The position numbers were made by a program, and so were the translations under genes. Under the pieces are notes generated by a model that ran no database searches, had not been told where the DNA came from, and saw nothing but the letters and a program-made list of their open reading frames with translations. From Ehretia macrophylla (lineage: Eukaryota; Streptophyta; Magnoliopsida; Boraginales; Ehretiaceae), in the NCBI GenBank assembly GCA_037974665.1, contig CM075768.1, positions 11,151,001-11,215,000 of the forward strand: a stretch of DNA of 64,000 bases, written 5' to 3'. Below are positions 49,531 through 61,020 of the stretch, piece after piece (the first letter of the stretch is position 1; every line of letters starts with the position of its first letter).

Positions 49531-51298
49531 CTTAATTTGGATATGCAGTATAATTAGGAATGATTAATTTATGTATGACAAGCATATGTGAACAACATGC
49601 ATGAAAATATGACATTAAGAACTCATGAATGCATATACACAAACATAGATGACCCTTTTAAACTATGACTAATGCCCATTATTGATTACTCTACCACTAA
49701 TCAGTTTGGCTTCTCAAGACCCGATAGCACTTACTCCGAAGGGAGGTTACTACCTATCTTGAGTCAAGTGTAAGCACCATTCCTTATGGGACTTTCCTAG
49801 ATAACCTGGACTAGAGCCTCCGAAGGGAGGTTACTCAAATCCTTATTATCTATAAGATGTCATGTAGCTCAGAACTCCATCAAATGATGGCCGTTCAACT
49901 AACATCTTTAATGTGAATTCCCAATTTGAGATTATTCTACTAAATCCAAACAATGCCATCCTCCGAAGGGAGGTTAATGACACTATCTTTAGTATAATCC
50001 GGATATGGAAAGCCGTGGGATTTCCTAGATCCCTTTCCCACTCGATTATTTGAAACAAGGATTTCTAATTATGTGATTTTTGCTTATTAGTTAATTTTTG
50101 ATTTTTCCAAAATTTCTAGATTAAAGTCCATAACCAATTTTGTCTGAAAAAACCTCTAAGTATACTTCAAATCACATAATCCTAATCTGGGTTGTCATCT
50201 TTACCCTAGGTTTGGCTTTCATGGGTCTTTTAGTCAAGTCTAGGTTTCTAAGAAAAAATAATATGCATCCAGTTTTTCCTTAACCAATTTCTAATTAATC
50301 TTTAGACTATAGTATTACTAGTCTAATTTCCAATATTAATAATTACCTTGACCAAAAGCTTTAACAATTACAACAATAGAGATGCTTGTAATTCATTCAT
50401 ATATATATTATTTAATGCCCGAACAATTTATAATTATGTACAAAACATAACTTACTACAAATTGTTTCTCTAGCAATATATATATATAATACATATTTGA
50501 AACAAACAAGAAATTATGCTATACCACATAATTTCATAAACTTCCATTTCAAATAATATAATGTCATACAATTAGAACAAATAAATTATGCTAAACCACA
50601 TAATTTCACAAAGTTATATTTCTGGCATTAAAAATAAATACTATACAATTTTTCATAAAATAATTATGCAAGACAACAAAATCAAATTCAAATTGTATTC
50701 TAGTATTTAATTAAAATTTATATTCCAAAAAGTTTCAATATTTAAACTATGCAAAAACAACACAAAAGAATTACAAAAACTGAAAAACATAGGCCCCACT
50801 ATGCTTCACCATGTGTCAATCGCAGCCCACGCGCGTGATTTCCACTCACCTACATGGGGCCTTAATTATTTTTTTTTTGCGTTATTGTTGGTTAATATGG
50901 ATTTATCTTAAGAAAGAGTCCAATCCATATCTATAACCAATTTGCAATAAATACGAAAAACTAGAAACTAGGAATCTTATCCATAAAACTTCAGGAAAGC
51001 CTGTTTTATTATAATTCCTTATTTATCTATGATTTTCCATTAATTGTATTCCTATTAAATTATTCTACCTAACAACTAATTTAATTAATACAATCAATAC
51101 CATAAATTCACATATAGAATTAATTACAAAATAATTCTAAATTATGTAGAAACAAATTACAACACAAAAATTCTTGCATCTAAGATCAAACACAAACCTG
51201 GAATTTTTCTAATGTTCATGTAATTTCTAAGTTTCTATCATCCAAGAATCAAATTGTTCTTAACTGTTCTTAACTATTTGCATGTTTAATTCGCAGTG
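49531..51298 (-). other. Copia D 5' leader with repeated hairpins
   Basis: A long non-coding leader lies between PBS and gag. Near its gag end are three copies of a hairpin, CCTCC-loop-GGAGG (plus strand CCTCCGAAGGGAGG), at about 49733-49746 (one pair shorter), 49817-49830 and 49960-49973, each followed by TTA. No coding frame is credible. Confidence 0.65.
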
Positions 51299-51310
51299 GC
51301 TCTAATACCA
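51299..51310 (-). other. Copia D primer-binding site
   Basis: The minus strand reads TGGTATTAGAGC, one change from the initiator-tRNA-Met PBS. It lies one base inside the 5' LTR, whose end is CCTTCA. Confidence 0.8.
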
Positions 51311-52501
51311 TTGAAGGAAAATGATGTTAAGTTACATGATTCATATTCAAAAATTTCTATAAACATGACGGAAAAAATCATGTAGGATCTTACAGCGATT
51401 AAACATGTGATAGTAAAAAAAATAGTTTTCAATTTCATTCCCAATTGAAACAAGGATCTAGGCATACCTCTTGTGAAGAACAATGCAAGAACACCAACCA
51501 CCTTAATCTACAAGCTTGGGAAATATTGCTTCCACTCCTATACTTTGATTTTCTTCTCTATGACCAACACCTTTCTAAAGTATAATCTAGTTGTGGAACT
51601 AGATTTTGCTAAACTAAAAGATATAAACTAGAATTGAGTTTCTTCACAAAGGCGAAGCTTACTCAAGAGAGAGCGAAGAGAAATCTCAGAAGAGATGGTG
51701 TGTGGAGCATTTTTCAGGGTTAAATAAGAGGTCTATTTATAGGCAGAAGATCTAGAGAAAAATTCCTGAAATTTCAATGTAGGATTTGGTCAGAGAAAAG
51801 TCCAAATCTCTTCTACAAGTAATTTCCTATTTTTTTTCCTTCCTTGGCCGATTTTCCTAAGGTAGGTGGTCCCCACCTTCTACGTCCAGCCTAGGCCTGA
51901 GAGCCATGGTCCTGGTTCAGCCAGCTTGCTCCAATTTTAATTTAATCCAGAAAATAAATAAAAATTCATTTCTATAAAATAGAAAGTCTATTTTAAATAT
52001 CTAATTGCCAATAAATTAAATACTACTTGATTAATTCCAAAAGTCTAAATCCAAACTACTATTTAAGAATAATCTATTTTTCCAACAGTGGAAAAAATTA
52101 TCTTAAATATCTCAACAGTTTTCTAGACTTTAATTAATCAATTAATTACATAATCCAATATCTTGACAATTCTCAAAATAGAAACTCATTCCCAAAATAA
52201 AAAGTCTATTTTGATTCTAACTGTCAAAGGATTACATCCTCTCTCAAAATAATATATCTTAACTAAGTTTAGATACTTAACATGGTAGATGGCTAGAAGA
52301 GAGACCAAAGACATAATTAACCTTTTTTCTGGAAATGAATAAAATATTTTCGCTAGTCTCCTAGTAATACTTTACCATCTCAACCAAGTTTATTCCACTA
52401 AAAGACTTCGGTTGCACTCAAGGATAATTACTGTAAGTACAGGAGTCAATCAATATATATATGACGCTCTATCTTTTGACCAACTAAGTATTATATTGAC
52501 C

Positions 52502-52506
52502 ATAAT
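52502..52506. other. Target-site duplication of the 2.45-kb solo LTR (left copy)
   Basis: ATAAT is repeated exactly at 54958-54962. Confidence 0.85.
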
Positions 52507-54957
52507 TGTCACGCCCCGACCCAACCCCACGCTAATGGTTAAGTCCAGACCCGACAAACGGACAGAGTCTCCCCTGTACCGTGGACATTCTGAAAACCTG
52601 TAAACGCTCAATAAAGCCACAATATAACAAGACAAGCATTTATAACTAAAATTCAAAGCTTCAAGGCCATCCGAGCCTTAAGACATACAATAGTTTAGAT
52701 TCACACAAGCATGCATCCAACTTAACTTCTTTACAAAAACCGCTTATCATGCCACTCCATGATAGCATTGAAACATTCTTGGAAGTTGAAAACAATCATA
52801 CCCAAGCATGCAAAGTAGCTAGAAGTAGAACATAAGTTATTACATGCCATGGTTCCAAGTCTACTACTACAACCATCCATCTTTCAATCTTGCAATTACA
52901 TAACATAAACATAGCACTTAGGCTACAAAATAGAACATAAGGTAAACAAACGAGTTCTTCATTAATCAACAAGAGCATAAACCACCTCAGGCAACTAGAC
53001 ACAACAACTAAGGCAATGGATCAGTCTGAACCTCCGGTTCTTCTCCTTCAACCAAATTTAGCTGGGGATCACCCACAGCGTCTCCTAAAACATGTTAGGG
53101 ATGTATTAGCAACCACTATTGCCTAGTGAGGGATAAAGGCCAATAGGGACATGCAATGTAACAAATATAACAGTTAAACAAGAAAAACAAGTAAAGTACA
53201 AAGGATATGAAATATTTAACCCCAACACTCCAGAGTTCTCTTATCTTCGATCACAAACCACGAGCCATGAACCACGATCAATATGCAAACAAATTCCCAA
53301 TCATTCCAGTGGGTGTACTCCGGATGTACCCCGATAATTCTAAGACCCAACATCCCCTGGCAATCTCCAGACCAGGTGAATGAGGGACTAGGGTACGGAG
53401 TTTGAATATTCACTGGCAAGCCCTCTGTCGCCCAGCCGATATTCAACACATCCGCCCCTGACACTATGGTTGCGCAACCATTATGCAATGCACTTATCAA
53501 TGGCAATAGAATATTAACAATATAAGCAATAACACATGGAAGGACCAACAAAGTAGGTTGACCTCGAAACAGTTAGAAAAAAAGCAGTTTCATATAAGCA
53601 ATTAAGAGATTTACAAAGGAGCATATTCAAGATACACATTAAACTATACCAAAAGCTCCAAAACAACTTGAAACCATATTTAAACACACAAGGAGTCATG
53701 CCGAGGTCTTAAAAGCGTGAGACAATCGAATTTGTACTTAAACCCCTTCGTAACCCAACCATTTTTCCTTCCAAACTCATGTTATGGTTCTAGATTATCA
53801 AGCGGCTTATACTATGCTTCTAGTTAACCCCTTAGACACATTTAGGACCCTTGAAATCACGCAAACACCCGTATTTAGCCCGAAAGCCCCAAATTTCCTC
53901 TTTTGATTTTGTACTACACGTACCTCAACCGGGACTCAAATGGGAACTAGCAAAGCTTAGTTAGGTCCTAAATATCCTAGGATTACAAAATGTGGAGGCT
54001 AATTCAACCCGGATTCGTGATAACCCCGAAATCCCTTTCAAAAAGTCAGCTATTTCCTTTTTTTGCTAGGTTACGATCAATTAAACACTACAGGGCCTTT
54101 ACATTACTTTCACTAACATCTAAAGCACCTATTAGAACCATTAATTCAAGCTATAAGGTTCGATTTCACAAAATCCTAACATTCCCGTCACTATTCATGC
54201 CAAATATTCAACGAGCAATTTCAACCGATTAAACTACGAAACAATGGCATAAATTAGGTCTCTACTACTTATATATAACATACATAAGCATATTTGAGCA
54301 TTGCAATAGCATTTGATAACAAATCTAAGAATTCAAGAAATAAGCAACAATTTTTAAAATGCACAACAAGCATGAAAACCCTCACCAATGCGCGTAGGAA
54401 CTCTCAGGAGGCTAGCAAACACCCTAAACTACTTGCTCCTAGCTTGGCTTGGCTTGGTTTGAAGATTTGGTGAGCAAAATTTCCTTCTTCCTCCTCCTTC
54501 AAGCTGTCGGGTAAGCTACAGGACTTTTCAGCTTTTATTTTTTTTTCTTTTGCAAGTTATGAGCTTAGGTGGGTTATATGTTGAGTAAGCTAAAGTTGGG
54601 TCAAGTTGGGTGCATATATGGGCTATTAAAATGAGCATAGGTAGCTTAAAAATGAGTCTAAGGTGCAACAAAAGTGCTAGCTAATTAAAACACTTAGCTA
54701 AGTTACGTAATATTATTTATTAGTTCACTAAACCATTTTCTAAACTAAGGCTCCTATTGTTCCTAGCTCAATCGCACATTTTTCTCACTCCTAAAATAAT
54801 TAATATGATTTAATAAAAATGCTAATTCAGTAATATTATGCAGTTGAAAAATGAAATGAATAGTAACTAAAGAAGACAGTAATTAAAGCACAGAAGAAAT
54901 GTGCAACTAGTGGATGCAATAGTGAGCTAGAAGTACGAAAAAATCTTGGGCGTCATA
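52507..54957 (-). repeat. Solo LTR of a Tekay/Del-like gypsy element (2.45 kb)
   Basis: The plus strand reads TGTCACGCCCCGACCCAACC...GGGCGTCATA, flanked by a perfect TSD ATAAT (52502-52506 and 54958-54962). The first 20 bases are the exact reverse complement of the end of the gypsy LTR at 17848 and 25080, so it is a relative of that family in opposite orientation. No interior coding is present. The terminal CA has decayed to TA. Confidence 0.88.
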
Positions 54958-55666
54958 ATAATACCCCTCTATACTCACTCATAGCCAAAGACAGGTTCCC
55001 GAAGTGTACTATCACCTCTTTGACTACATCTTATCACCTTAGAATCTCTAATCCATAATCCAACCAACCTTCTGAAGTTATCCACTTATCTAAGGGAGCT
55101 ACCCTTAAGTGTAACATTCAACACCTCAAGTGTTACTACGACCACAGATTTAAGATGATCTAGCTTGGATCATTCTAAGGGATTGATTAATGTATAGACT
55201 CCTTATTGTATATGCACGTCCCTTCTAATCAAGTCCTATACACCCAAACCATAGAGTAGGTGATCTAACTATTAAGACTACACCCATAATGGGTCAAAGT
55301 GCAAGCACTCAACTTCGTCGGTTCATCCACATATGCTCAAGATTGAGAGCTATAGTCTACTTAGAGGCTTGTAGGTTTAGGTGAACTCTTTATTTGATAG
55401 TACGTATTCAGAGCTTATACCTACGGGGTCTATCCAATGCATACATATACAAAAGTGTAATAAGTCTGGAACAAATCCATGATCAAGGTAGATCACCCTT
55501 CTTCAAAAGAAAACTTACTCTACTATGACTTCTACTATAGTAAAGTGCCCAACTTTACCACTTAGTCAAGGACAAAGTTACTTTGCTTATTCAAGTGACC
55601 ATGACTTAGACCTTCTGTGCGTAACCACCCCACACTTATGTCACTCCTTGAAACAAGGACCTTTAT

Positions 55667-55670
<4 letters not shown>

Positions 55671-55738
<68 letters not shown>
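55671..55738. repeat. Self-complementary compound microsatellite (CA)n(TA)n(TG)n
   Basis: CA, TA and TG runs follow one another so the whole tract can fold on itself. The partner LTR (42717-42810) has the CA and TA runs but lacks the TG run. Confidence 0.95.
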
Positions 55739-55862
55739 CAATCCACATATACTGAGAGAAATATGGCCATATGAATATGATGACACTAATTAACTTATTG
55801 CAAACTATCCATATGTTCTAGTGACTAAGTGTTAGTGGACTTTTGGGCATACCAATCCCAAC

Positions 55863-57225
55863 AATTGGGACTAATGAGGATCACAGTTTACCACATCACA
55901 TGTATTAATAGATCAGTTATCATACCATAAAAAGAAAGTGCCCCTATGTATCCATAGCCGACAACCTATTTTTATGACATAATGATTGATCTATGACAAT
56001 GGAAAGCTATAGTATAGATTTCTAAAATTTATACTATCACCGACTTAATATTAAAATTTGGAAAGTCTTTCCATTTGTGACTTATTATGGTCTCACTTTT
56101 CATATGCTTCTAATTTTGAATTTATTAGATAAAAGAAATAAGAAATAATCATGCATTCATCCATCTATCTATCGCATAAACAAATGAATAAATAAATTCA
56201 TATAAAAATGATCATGGGCTAGAAGCTAACTCAACCCGAGCCACTGGGTTGATATATAAATATTCAGCCCAAAATAAAAATGGCCTACTATTAGTGTTTC
56301 TTCATGAACTTCTTTTCGCGTACTAGGCCCACCAACGCTTGATGTCTTTGTCTTACTCTTCAATTACATTTATATGCTCAAATCTCTAATCTTAGGGGAT
56401 ACATAATTGTAATAGGGGTTTTACATTTCAAAACAGGGATAAGAGGCATGCAAGCCCCATTAAACATTACATAAAACCAAAAATGAATAAATAAATGTAA
56501 ACATTCATTCAATCATTCATACATGCAAGAGTAGCCCATGATCATCCAAGTGCAACATAAAATAATTAATTACGAGTATATCACAATTAATCATATCCAA
56601 TTAATAACTCTTTATTAATTTTTTATTTCTCTTACTTTGATAATGAAATCTAATTTCACTATCTTTAAATTAACAAACAACTTTATTAATTTATAGTGCC
56701 AAAATTATGATTGGGCCTACTAATTAAATAACCCATAATTTAAAAACCTTTTTAAATAAAAGATCATAAGCCTAAAACCATGTTCATAAGCCCAAAATAA
56801 TTTAATTTTGATCAACCCAAAAGAAAAGGAAAATTTTTTTTTTTAGATCCAGATCCATCAAACATGGATCCTGGATCTGGGGTCCAGATTCAGACCCAGA
56901 CCTGAATTGGGTCTGAATCTGAATCTGAATCTGGGTTAGGTCTAGAAACCATACTAGAAAATCCCCAAAACTCGCCCGCAATAGCTTAGCTGTCGTGGCT
57001 GTTGCGGCTTCCATGGCCACTAGGAGCATGGTGGCTACCGCGTGGAGCCACAAGGCACGGCTCTGCACCTCGCAACCACGATACTTCTCGCAGCTACCTA
57101 GCCTAGTGGCCGCGATGAATCAAAACTCCTCGCAGCCGCTAGGCGACGCTGTGAAAGCCTGGTGGCTCTCGCAATGACCACAACCGCGAGAGACAATTCT
57201 CGCAGCTATGGTCTGCAAGAGACCC
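55863..57225. other. Unassigned, LTR-like sequence inside Copia C
   Basis: This is a non-coding AT-rich segment (55863-56840), then a hairpin cluster (56845-56945) and a GC-rich stretch (56968-57225). It lies between the Copia D 5' LTR and the surviving piece of the Copia C 5' LTR. It may be diverged Copia C LTR or a separate solo LTR fragment. No TSD was found. Confidence 0.4.
56886..56920. repeat. 12-bp inverted repeat
   Basis: AGATTCAGACCC (56886-56897) and its exact reverse complement (56909-56920) are separated by 11 bases. A second, 8-bp pair (CCAGATCC/GGATCTGG) lies just upstream, and the right arm is followed by further GAATCT repeats. Confidence 0.85.
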
Positions 57226-57475
57226 AATTAAGTCATTCCACGATCAGGAACATTTTTTTAGAATTTATCAATTAATCATAAACTTCGACTCTCATATTCT
57301 TAACCACTTTAAGAATTAAATCCACTTGATAATTCTATGGACTTTATTTAACAATTAATATATTTAATCATAATTAAATGAAATTACCCATTCAATAAAT
57401 AAAATAAATGAATAAATAACTAATACAATAAATATGTCCCAAAGTTAATTGGCTCTTAAGGCATAAACTCTAACA
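57226..57475 (-). repeat. Copia C 5' LTR fragment (minus-strand sense)
   Basis: This segment aligns with 37131-37384 (about 16 differences in 250 bp by eye) and ends AACTCTAACA at 57475. The other 1.2 kb of the LTR is missing or unrecognisable. Confidence 0.85.
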
Positions 57476-57568
57476 ACAGATTCGCTTACTAAAGGTTTAC
57501 CACCCAAGGTCTTTCATGAGCATACTGCTCATATGGATGTTGTCTTATTTGATGATATGGAGTTTTAG
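57476..57568 (+). pseudogene. Copia B pol relic, right part (RNase H C-terminus)
   Basis: The last 30 codons of a Copia polyprotein (LTKGLPPKVFHEHTAHM, then FDDMEF and TAG at 57566) lie on the plus strand directly after the truncated LTR of Copia C. They supply exactly the C-terminal segment missing at 35877. The flanks GCGGA (35873-35877) and ACAGA (57476-57480) fit a diverged 5-bp TSD. Copia B is therefore one element split by an insertion. Confidence 0.8.
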
Positions 57569-58021
57569 TGGGAGTCTGTTTATGTATTCAGTTCTTTTAT
57601 TTGAGAGTATGTATGTTCAGTTTTCTGTACAAAAAAGTTGATGGTTTTATTTTCAGTTATTACTCTGAAAGTGTTATCTTTCAATTGTGGTTTAACATAA
57701 AGTTTGAAAAACTAAGGTTTGATCTCACTACATAATAAAGTTCAGACCAATTGGAAATAGGCATGTTTGAGATCACATTGCATGTAATTTCCAGCCACAC
57801 ATCCATACTTGATCTATGTCATTGAATATATTTGGTATAGTGATCATTGATAGGTCTAATTATGATGAAATGTAACGAAGGCCGCTTTGGTCTTATGCTG
57901 GTATAAGAGGTGGACCAGATTGATTCGGAAGATGTTTTAAGAATAGATAGCAATTTTGCGTGCGCCTATGGTTATTAAATGTAATTGTCTTTGGTGTTAA
58001 TTTGTAGCCCAAGTGGGAGAT
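57569..58021 (+). other. Copia B 3' untranslated region and polypurine tract
   Basis: This non-coding segment lies between the pol stop and the 3' LTR. A purine-rich tract, AAGTGGGAGAT, directly abuts the LTR at 58022. A similar tract (AGTGGGAGT) directly follows the stop codon. Confidence 0.65.
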
Positions 58022-58347
58022 TGTTGGGTTATTTTCAATAATTTAAATATGGGCTTACTAATAATTAACAATTATATTTGAATTTCTATTCTAATTAGGA
58101 TAATTAAGTGATCTAAATATAGAAAAGATCCTAATGAGACATCTTATGTGGTATCCAAAAGCAACCTAGTTAAGGATTAGTGGGATTCTCATTAAGTTGT
58201 CTATATAAAGAAGCTCTTGGTCCCCAATACTAATCATCATTTTTCTCTGTTCTTTAATTCTTCATGTTTGAGAGACATCCAGTAATAGAATCTTGATAGC
58301 AGATTTAGATACTCTTGTAAAATAAGTGTACTAACTAAACTTCACAT
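58022..58347 (+). repeat. Copia B 3' LTR
   Basis: The LTR begins TGTTGGGTTATTTTC after the PPT. It carries a TATA box (CTATATAAAG near 58200) and probably ends near ACTTCA at 58347. The 5' LTR is missing, so the right end is only estimated. Confidence 0.6.
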
Positions 58348-60060
58348 GGCACAAAAAGAAACATATTTTGACCAAAGAAAATGAGAAGCAAAAACAATGG
58401 TTTTAGATCAGCTTTGAAGAAGTTAAATCTCATACCAATCACATCAATAAAAAGCTTAATCTGCTTCAAAAATCTTCAAGCTCTGCATTTTTTTTTTTTT
58501 TGCTCTTTGCCTACTCTTTACTGAAAATGTTGAAACAAAACCCAAAAATGCATATAAGTAGTTGGGCTTGAAGTAAAATCTCGGATGGTGTTTAATTTTG
58601 TTAATGTTTTACCCCTTAGTTTATTGTAATTGCAGATACCTCCAAACTAGTTTTGGAAATTACAATGTTATTTCGATTGAGTTTTTTTTTTCTTTAAATG
58701 ATGGAAATTTAAAAATATAACATTATACTTTTTTGTTAGAAAATTATTGTAGTATGTTTATATACTAAATTTGCAATGGTGATGCTCCGTTAGTCTATCC
58801 TTGATGACAATAATAGTAGTTAAAACCAAACTAAACCAAACTGAACTTTTGTCCCACTAGGTGGGGTCGACGATGACAACAATAGTAGTTAAACAATGAA
58901 AATTATTTTTAAAACTTTGTGGATTGAAAAGTGGAATATTGTTGAAAAAAGATAAAGATATATTATTATCTTTATTTACCTACAAATACAACCACATAAA
59001 TAGATTAATGCAGGCATGCACGCATGCCGTTTCGACCCTAATATGGGCACAAAATAGTGGAATTATGCAGTTATTAAAATGCCCATGGGGACAAAGGGAA
59101 CATTTCTCACCTAGACACTTGTCACAAGAATAGTGCACAAGGACAAGTGGGGACCATCAAAAAAAATTCTTTAACATTACTATAAATAGCACATGGAAAG
59201 CAACTGGAAAGTAACTAGTTTATTGTATTGCTAAATTTGTCATAGCCCATTGGGTTAATTGCCGAGGCAACTTACTAATTCTCCCGCCCGAAGAGGAACG
59301 TGGGAAATAACCTCCGTCGTCCCTTTTCATTGCTTGAGCAGGATCTCAACTCGGATCAAATTGTGCAGGTCTTGTGATCGGCTCGGATGTGACACATTGC
59401 ATATCTAACATACCCAAAAAAAATAAGATAAAAAATAAAAAAATAAACACACATGCAAATAATTCCCCCATACACAGACATACACGTACAACGTCTTCTT
59501 CACCAAAACACCTTCACCCACACACCTCACCCATACACAGATATGCGTGTATTTTTTTTGGGCAAGGACATGCATTTATTTGTTTTTTTTATCAAGCGCA
59601 TAATACACCAAAAAAAAAAAAAAAAAACTTGAACAGTAAACATTTGAAAAAAAAATCAGTAGACTTACCTATAAATGGTAGATAAAGATATTAGATGCCG
59701 ATTTGGCTTACAAAGAGCAAGAGGTATTCTTCTTTCTGAGAGAGATGAAGAGTTTTCTTGAAAATGATAGATGAATTTTTTTTTCTTAAAGAGATGAAGA
59801 GTTTTGTTTTTACAAAATAAAAGACGTAAGGGTTATTTCTTGGGTATTGGAAACTTTTCTTTTGGTCAACCTCGGGTGTTAGAATGCACAAGGATAGGAA
59901 AGTAATTGTGAAAAATGATGATTTCTATGCAAAATTGGTTCAAAAGGGTAATCCCGTACTTATAACCTAAAAGGTTATAATGGTCATTTTGTACTTATAT
60001 CTATTTTTAAGGGCGTATTTGTAATTGTGCTATGAAATGACATTTTGAACCAAAAAAATA
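58348..60060. other. Non-coding stretch
   Basis: No gene was recognised. It includes a poly-T run near 58490-58501, a CCCACTAGGTGGG palindrome near 58853 flanked by 22-bp direct repeats (58803-58824 and 58872-58893), a compositionally distinct island at 59180-59400, and A-rich low-complexity sequence at 59400-59660. Confidence 0.5.
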
Positions 60061-60090
60061 GGGTGAACATCAATGGGTTGATGTTCACCC
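60061..60090. repeat. 13-bp perfect inverted repeat (hairpin)
   Basis: GGGTGAACATCAA and its exact reverse complement are separated by TGGG. No T run follows and no gene is adjacent. Confidence 0.9.
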
Positions 60091-60162
60091 CGATAAATGA
60101 ATGGTCCAGATTCATCAGCTTGCCACGTTGGCAGCCTGATAGAAGATGAACTCGTATATGTA

Positions 60163-60907
60163 GCTTCAGCTCTAGACTTTGTACTAACAAGAAAAAAGGC
60201 ATTTCTAGCTTTAGCACTTTAGTTACAGCAGTATTCTTATCATTTTAAGTTATAGAGAGAGTTTTGACCTATTTTGATTCGCAAGTTTTCGTTATTTGAA
60301 GTGTTACTATTATGAAAAGTTTAATCTCTGTATCTTGAGATGTTTGCACTAAGAGACGCAAGCCCGAAGACGAAACGTTAAAACCTTAAGAACATCGAAC
60401 CAAGCTCGTGCCTTGATTTTAATCAATTTGTGATAACGATAAGGATGAACTCGTGTGACTTGTGTAGATAACTTTATTTGATTACTTGTAATCTTGATTG
60501 TATCATGTGCTTTTGTCTTGCATATGACTCCTAGCATGTAATCTTGATTGTATCATGTGCTTTTGTCTTGCATATGACTCCTAGCATATAGCCTGTTGTA
60601 CTCTATATAACTTGTGCACCTGATGTGATGTAACATGATAGAAATATGGAAAACTATTAAAAATGCTAAAGTGTAGGTTAGTCAGCCATCACCCAATAAA
60701 TGCATGCCACATGGACGTAGTGGTTGTCATTGGAAAGCACTCACTAAATGTGACTTTACCGAATTATCCTTTGTCTTTTAAATGCAGAATTTATGGAATT
60801 ACGGTGGGACCCATTGAATTGACTTGGTGTCATTATTAGGATTGCACGTTTTTACCGTCCTATCCCCAACTAACTATGCGTAATTACTAAAATGGACTGA
60901 ATAGTAA
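60163..60907. repeat. Dispersed repeat, copy 2 (partner at 13262-13604)
   Basis: Bases 60163-60232 and 60647-60907 align in order with copy 1. The 414 bases between (60233-60646) are extra and include a 50-bp perfect tandem duplication (60488-60587). The extra block may be an insertion here or a deletion in copy 1. Confidence 0.75.
60488..60587. repeat. 50-bp perfect tandem duplication
   Basis: Two identical 50-bp units, each starting GTAATCTTGATTG and ending CTCCTAGCAT, with no differences. Confidence 0.95.
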
Positions 60908-61020
60908 TGTGCATAAAGACAAACTAAGTGTCAAAAGACTAAAGTAGCCCTCTGCAACATTAAATGCAACCAAAGTCAATTTCATTCCAACATAAAATAA
61001 TCCCGCCCAAAGTTTAAGTT

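Larger units (their letters stand above)
41567..55862 (-). mobile_element. Copia D: minus-strand Copia element with two solo LTR insertions
   Basis: The minus-strand 5' LTR is 51312-55862 (with a 2451-bp solo LTR inside) and the 3' LTR is 41567-42941 (its inner end at 42941 is intact; its outer end is truncated). LTRs start TGTTGGGATTGG on the minus strand. The PBS is at 51299-51310, gag about 48600-49530, and the PPT at 42942-42954. Divergence of the LTRs is about 6% by eye over about 440 bp. Integrase and most of RT are not recognisable. Confidence 0.82.
51312..55862 (-). repeat. Copia D 5' LTR (minus-strand sense), interrupted
   Basis: The LTR is about 2.1 kb when the solo LTR at 52507-54957 is left out. 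The interrupted text joins to match the other LTR across GACCATAAT/CCCCTCTATAC. The right end is CCAATCCCAACA. Confidence 0.82.
35878..57475 (-). mobile_element. Copia C: minus-strand Copia element containing Copia D
   Basis: The 3' LTR (minus sense) is 35878-37384, gag-pol is 37399-41292, and a truncated piece of the 5' LTR is at 57226-57475. Its terminal 250 bp match 37131-37384 with about 6% differences. Outer flanks GCGGA/ACAGA are each one transition from a common GCAGA. The 5' part of the element is occupied by Copia D (41567-55862) and unassigned sequence (55863-57225). It inserted in the RNase H tail of Copia B. Confidence 0.8.
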
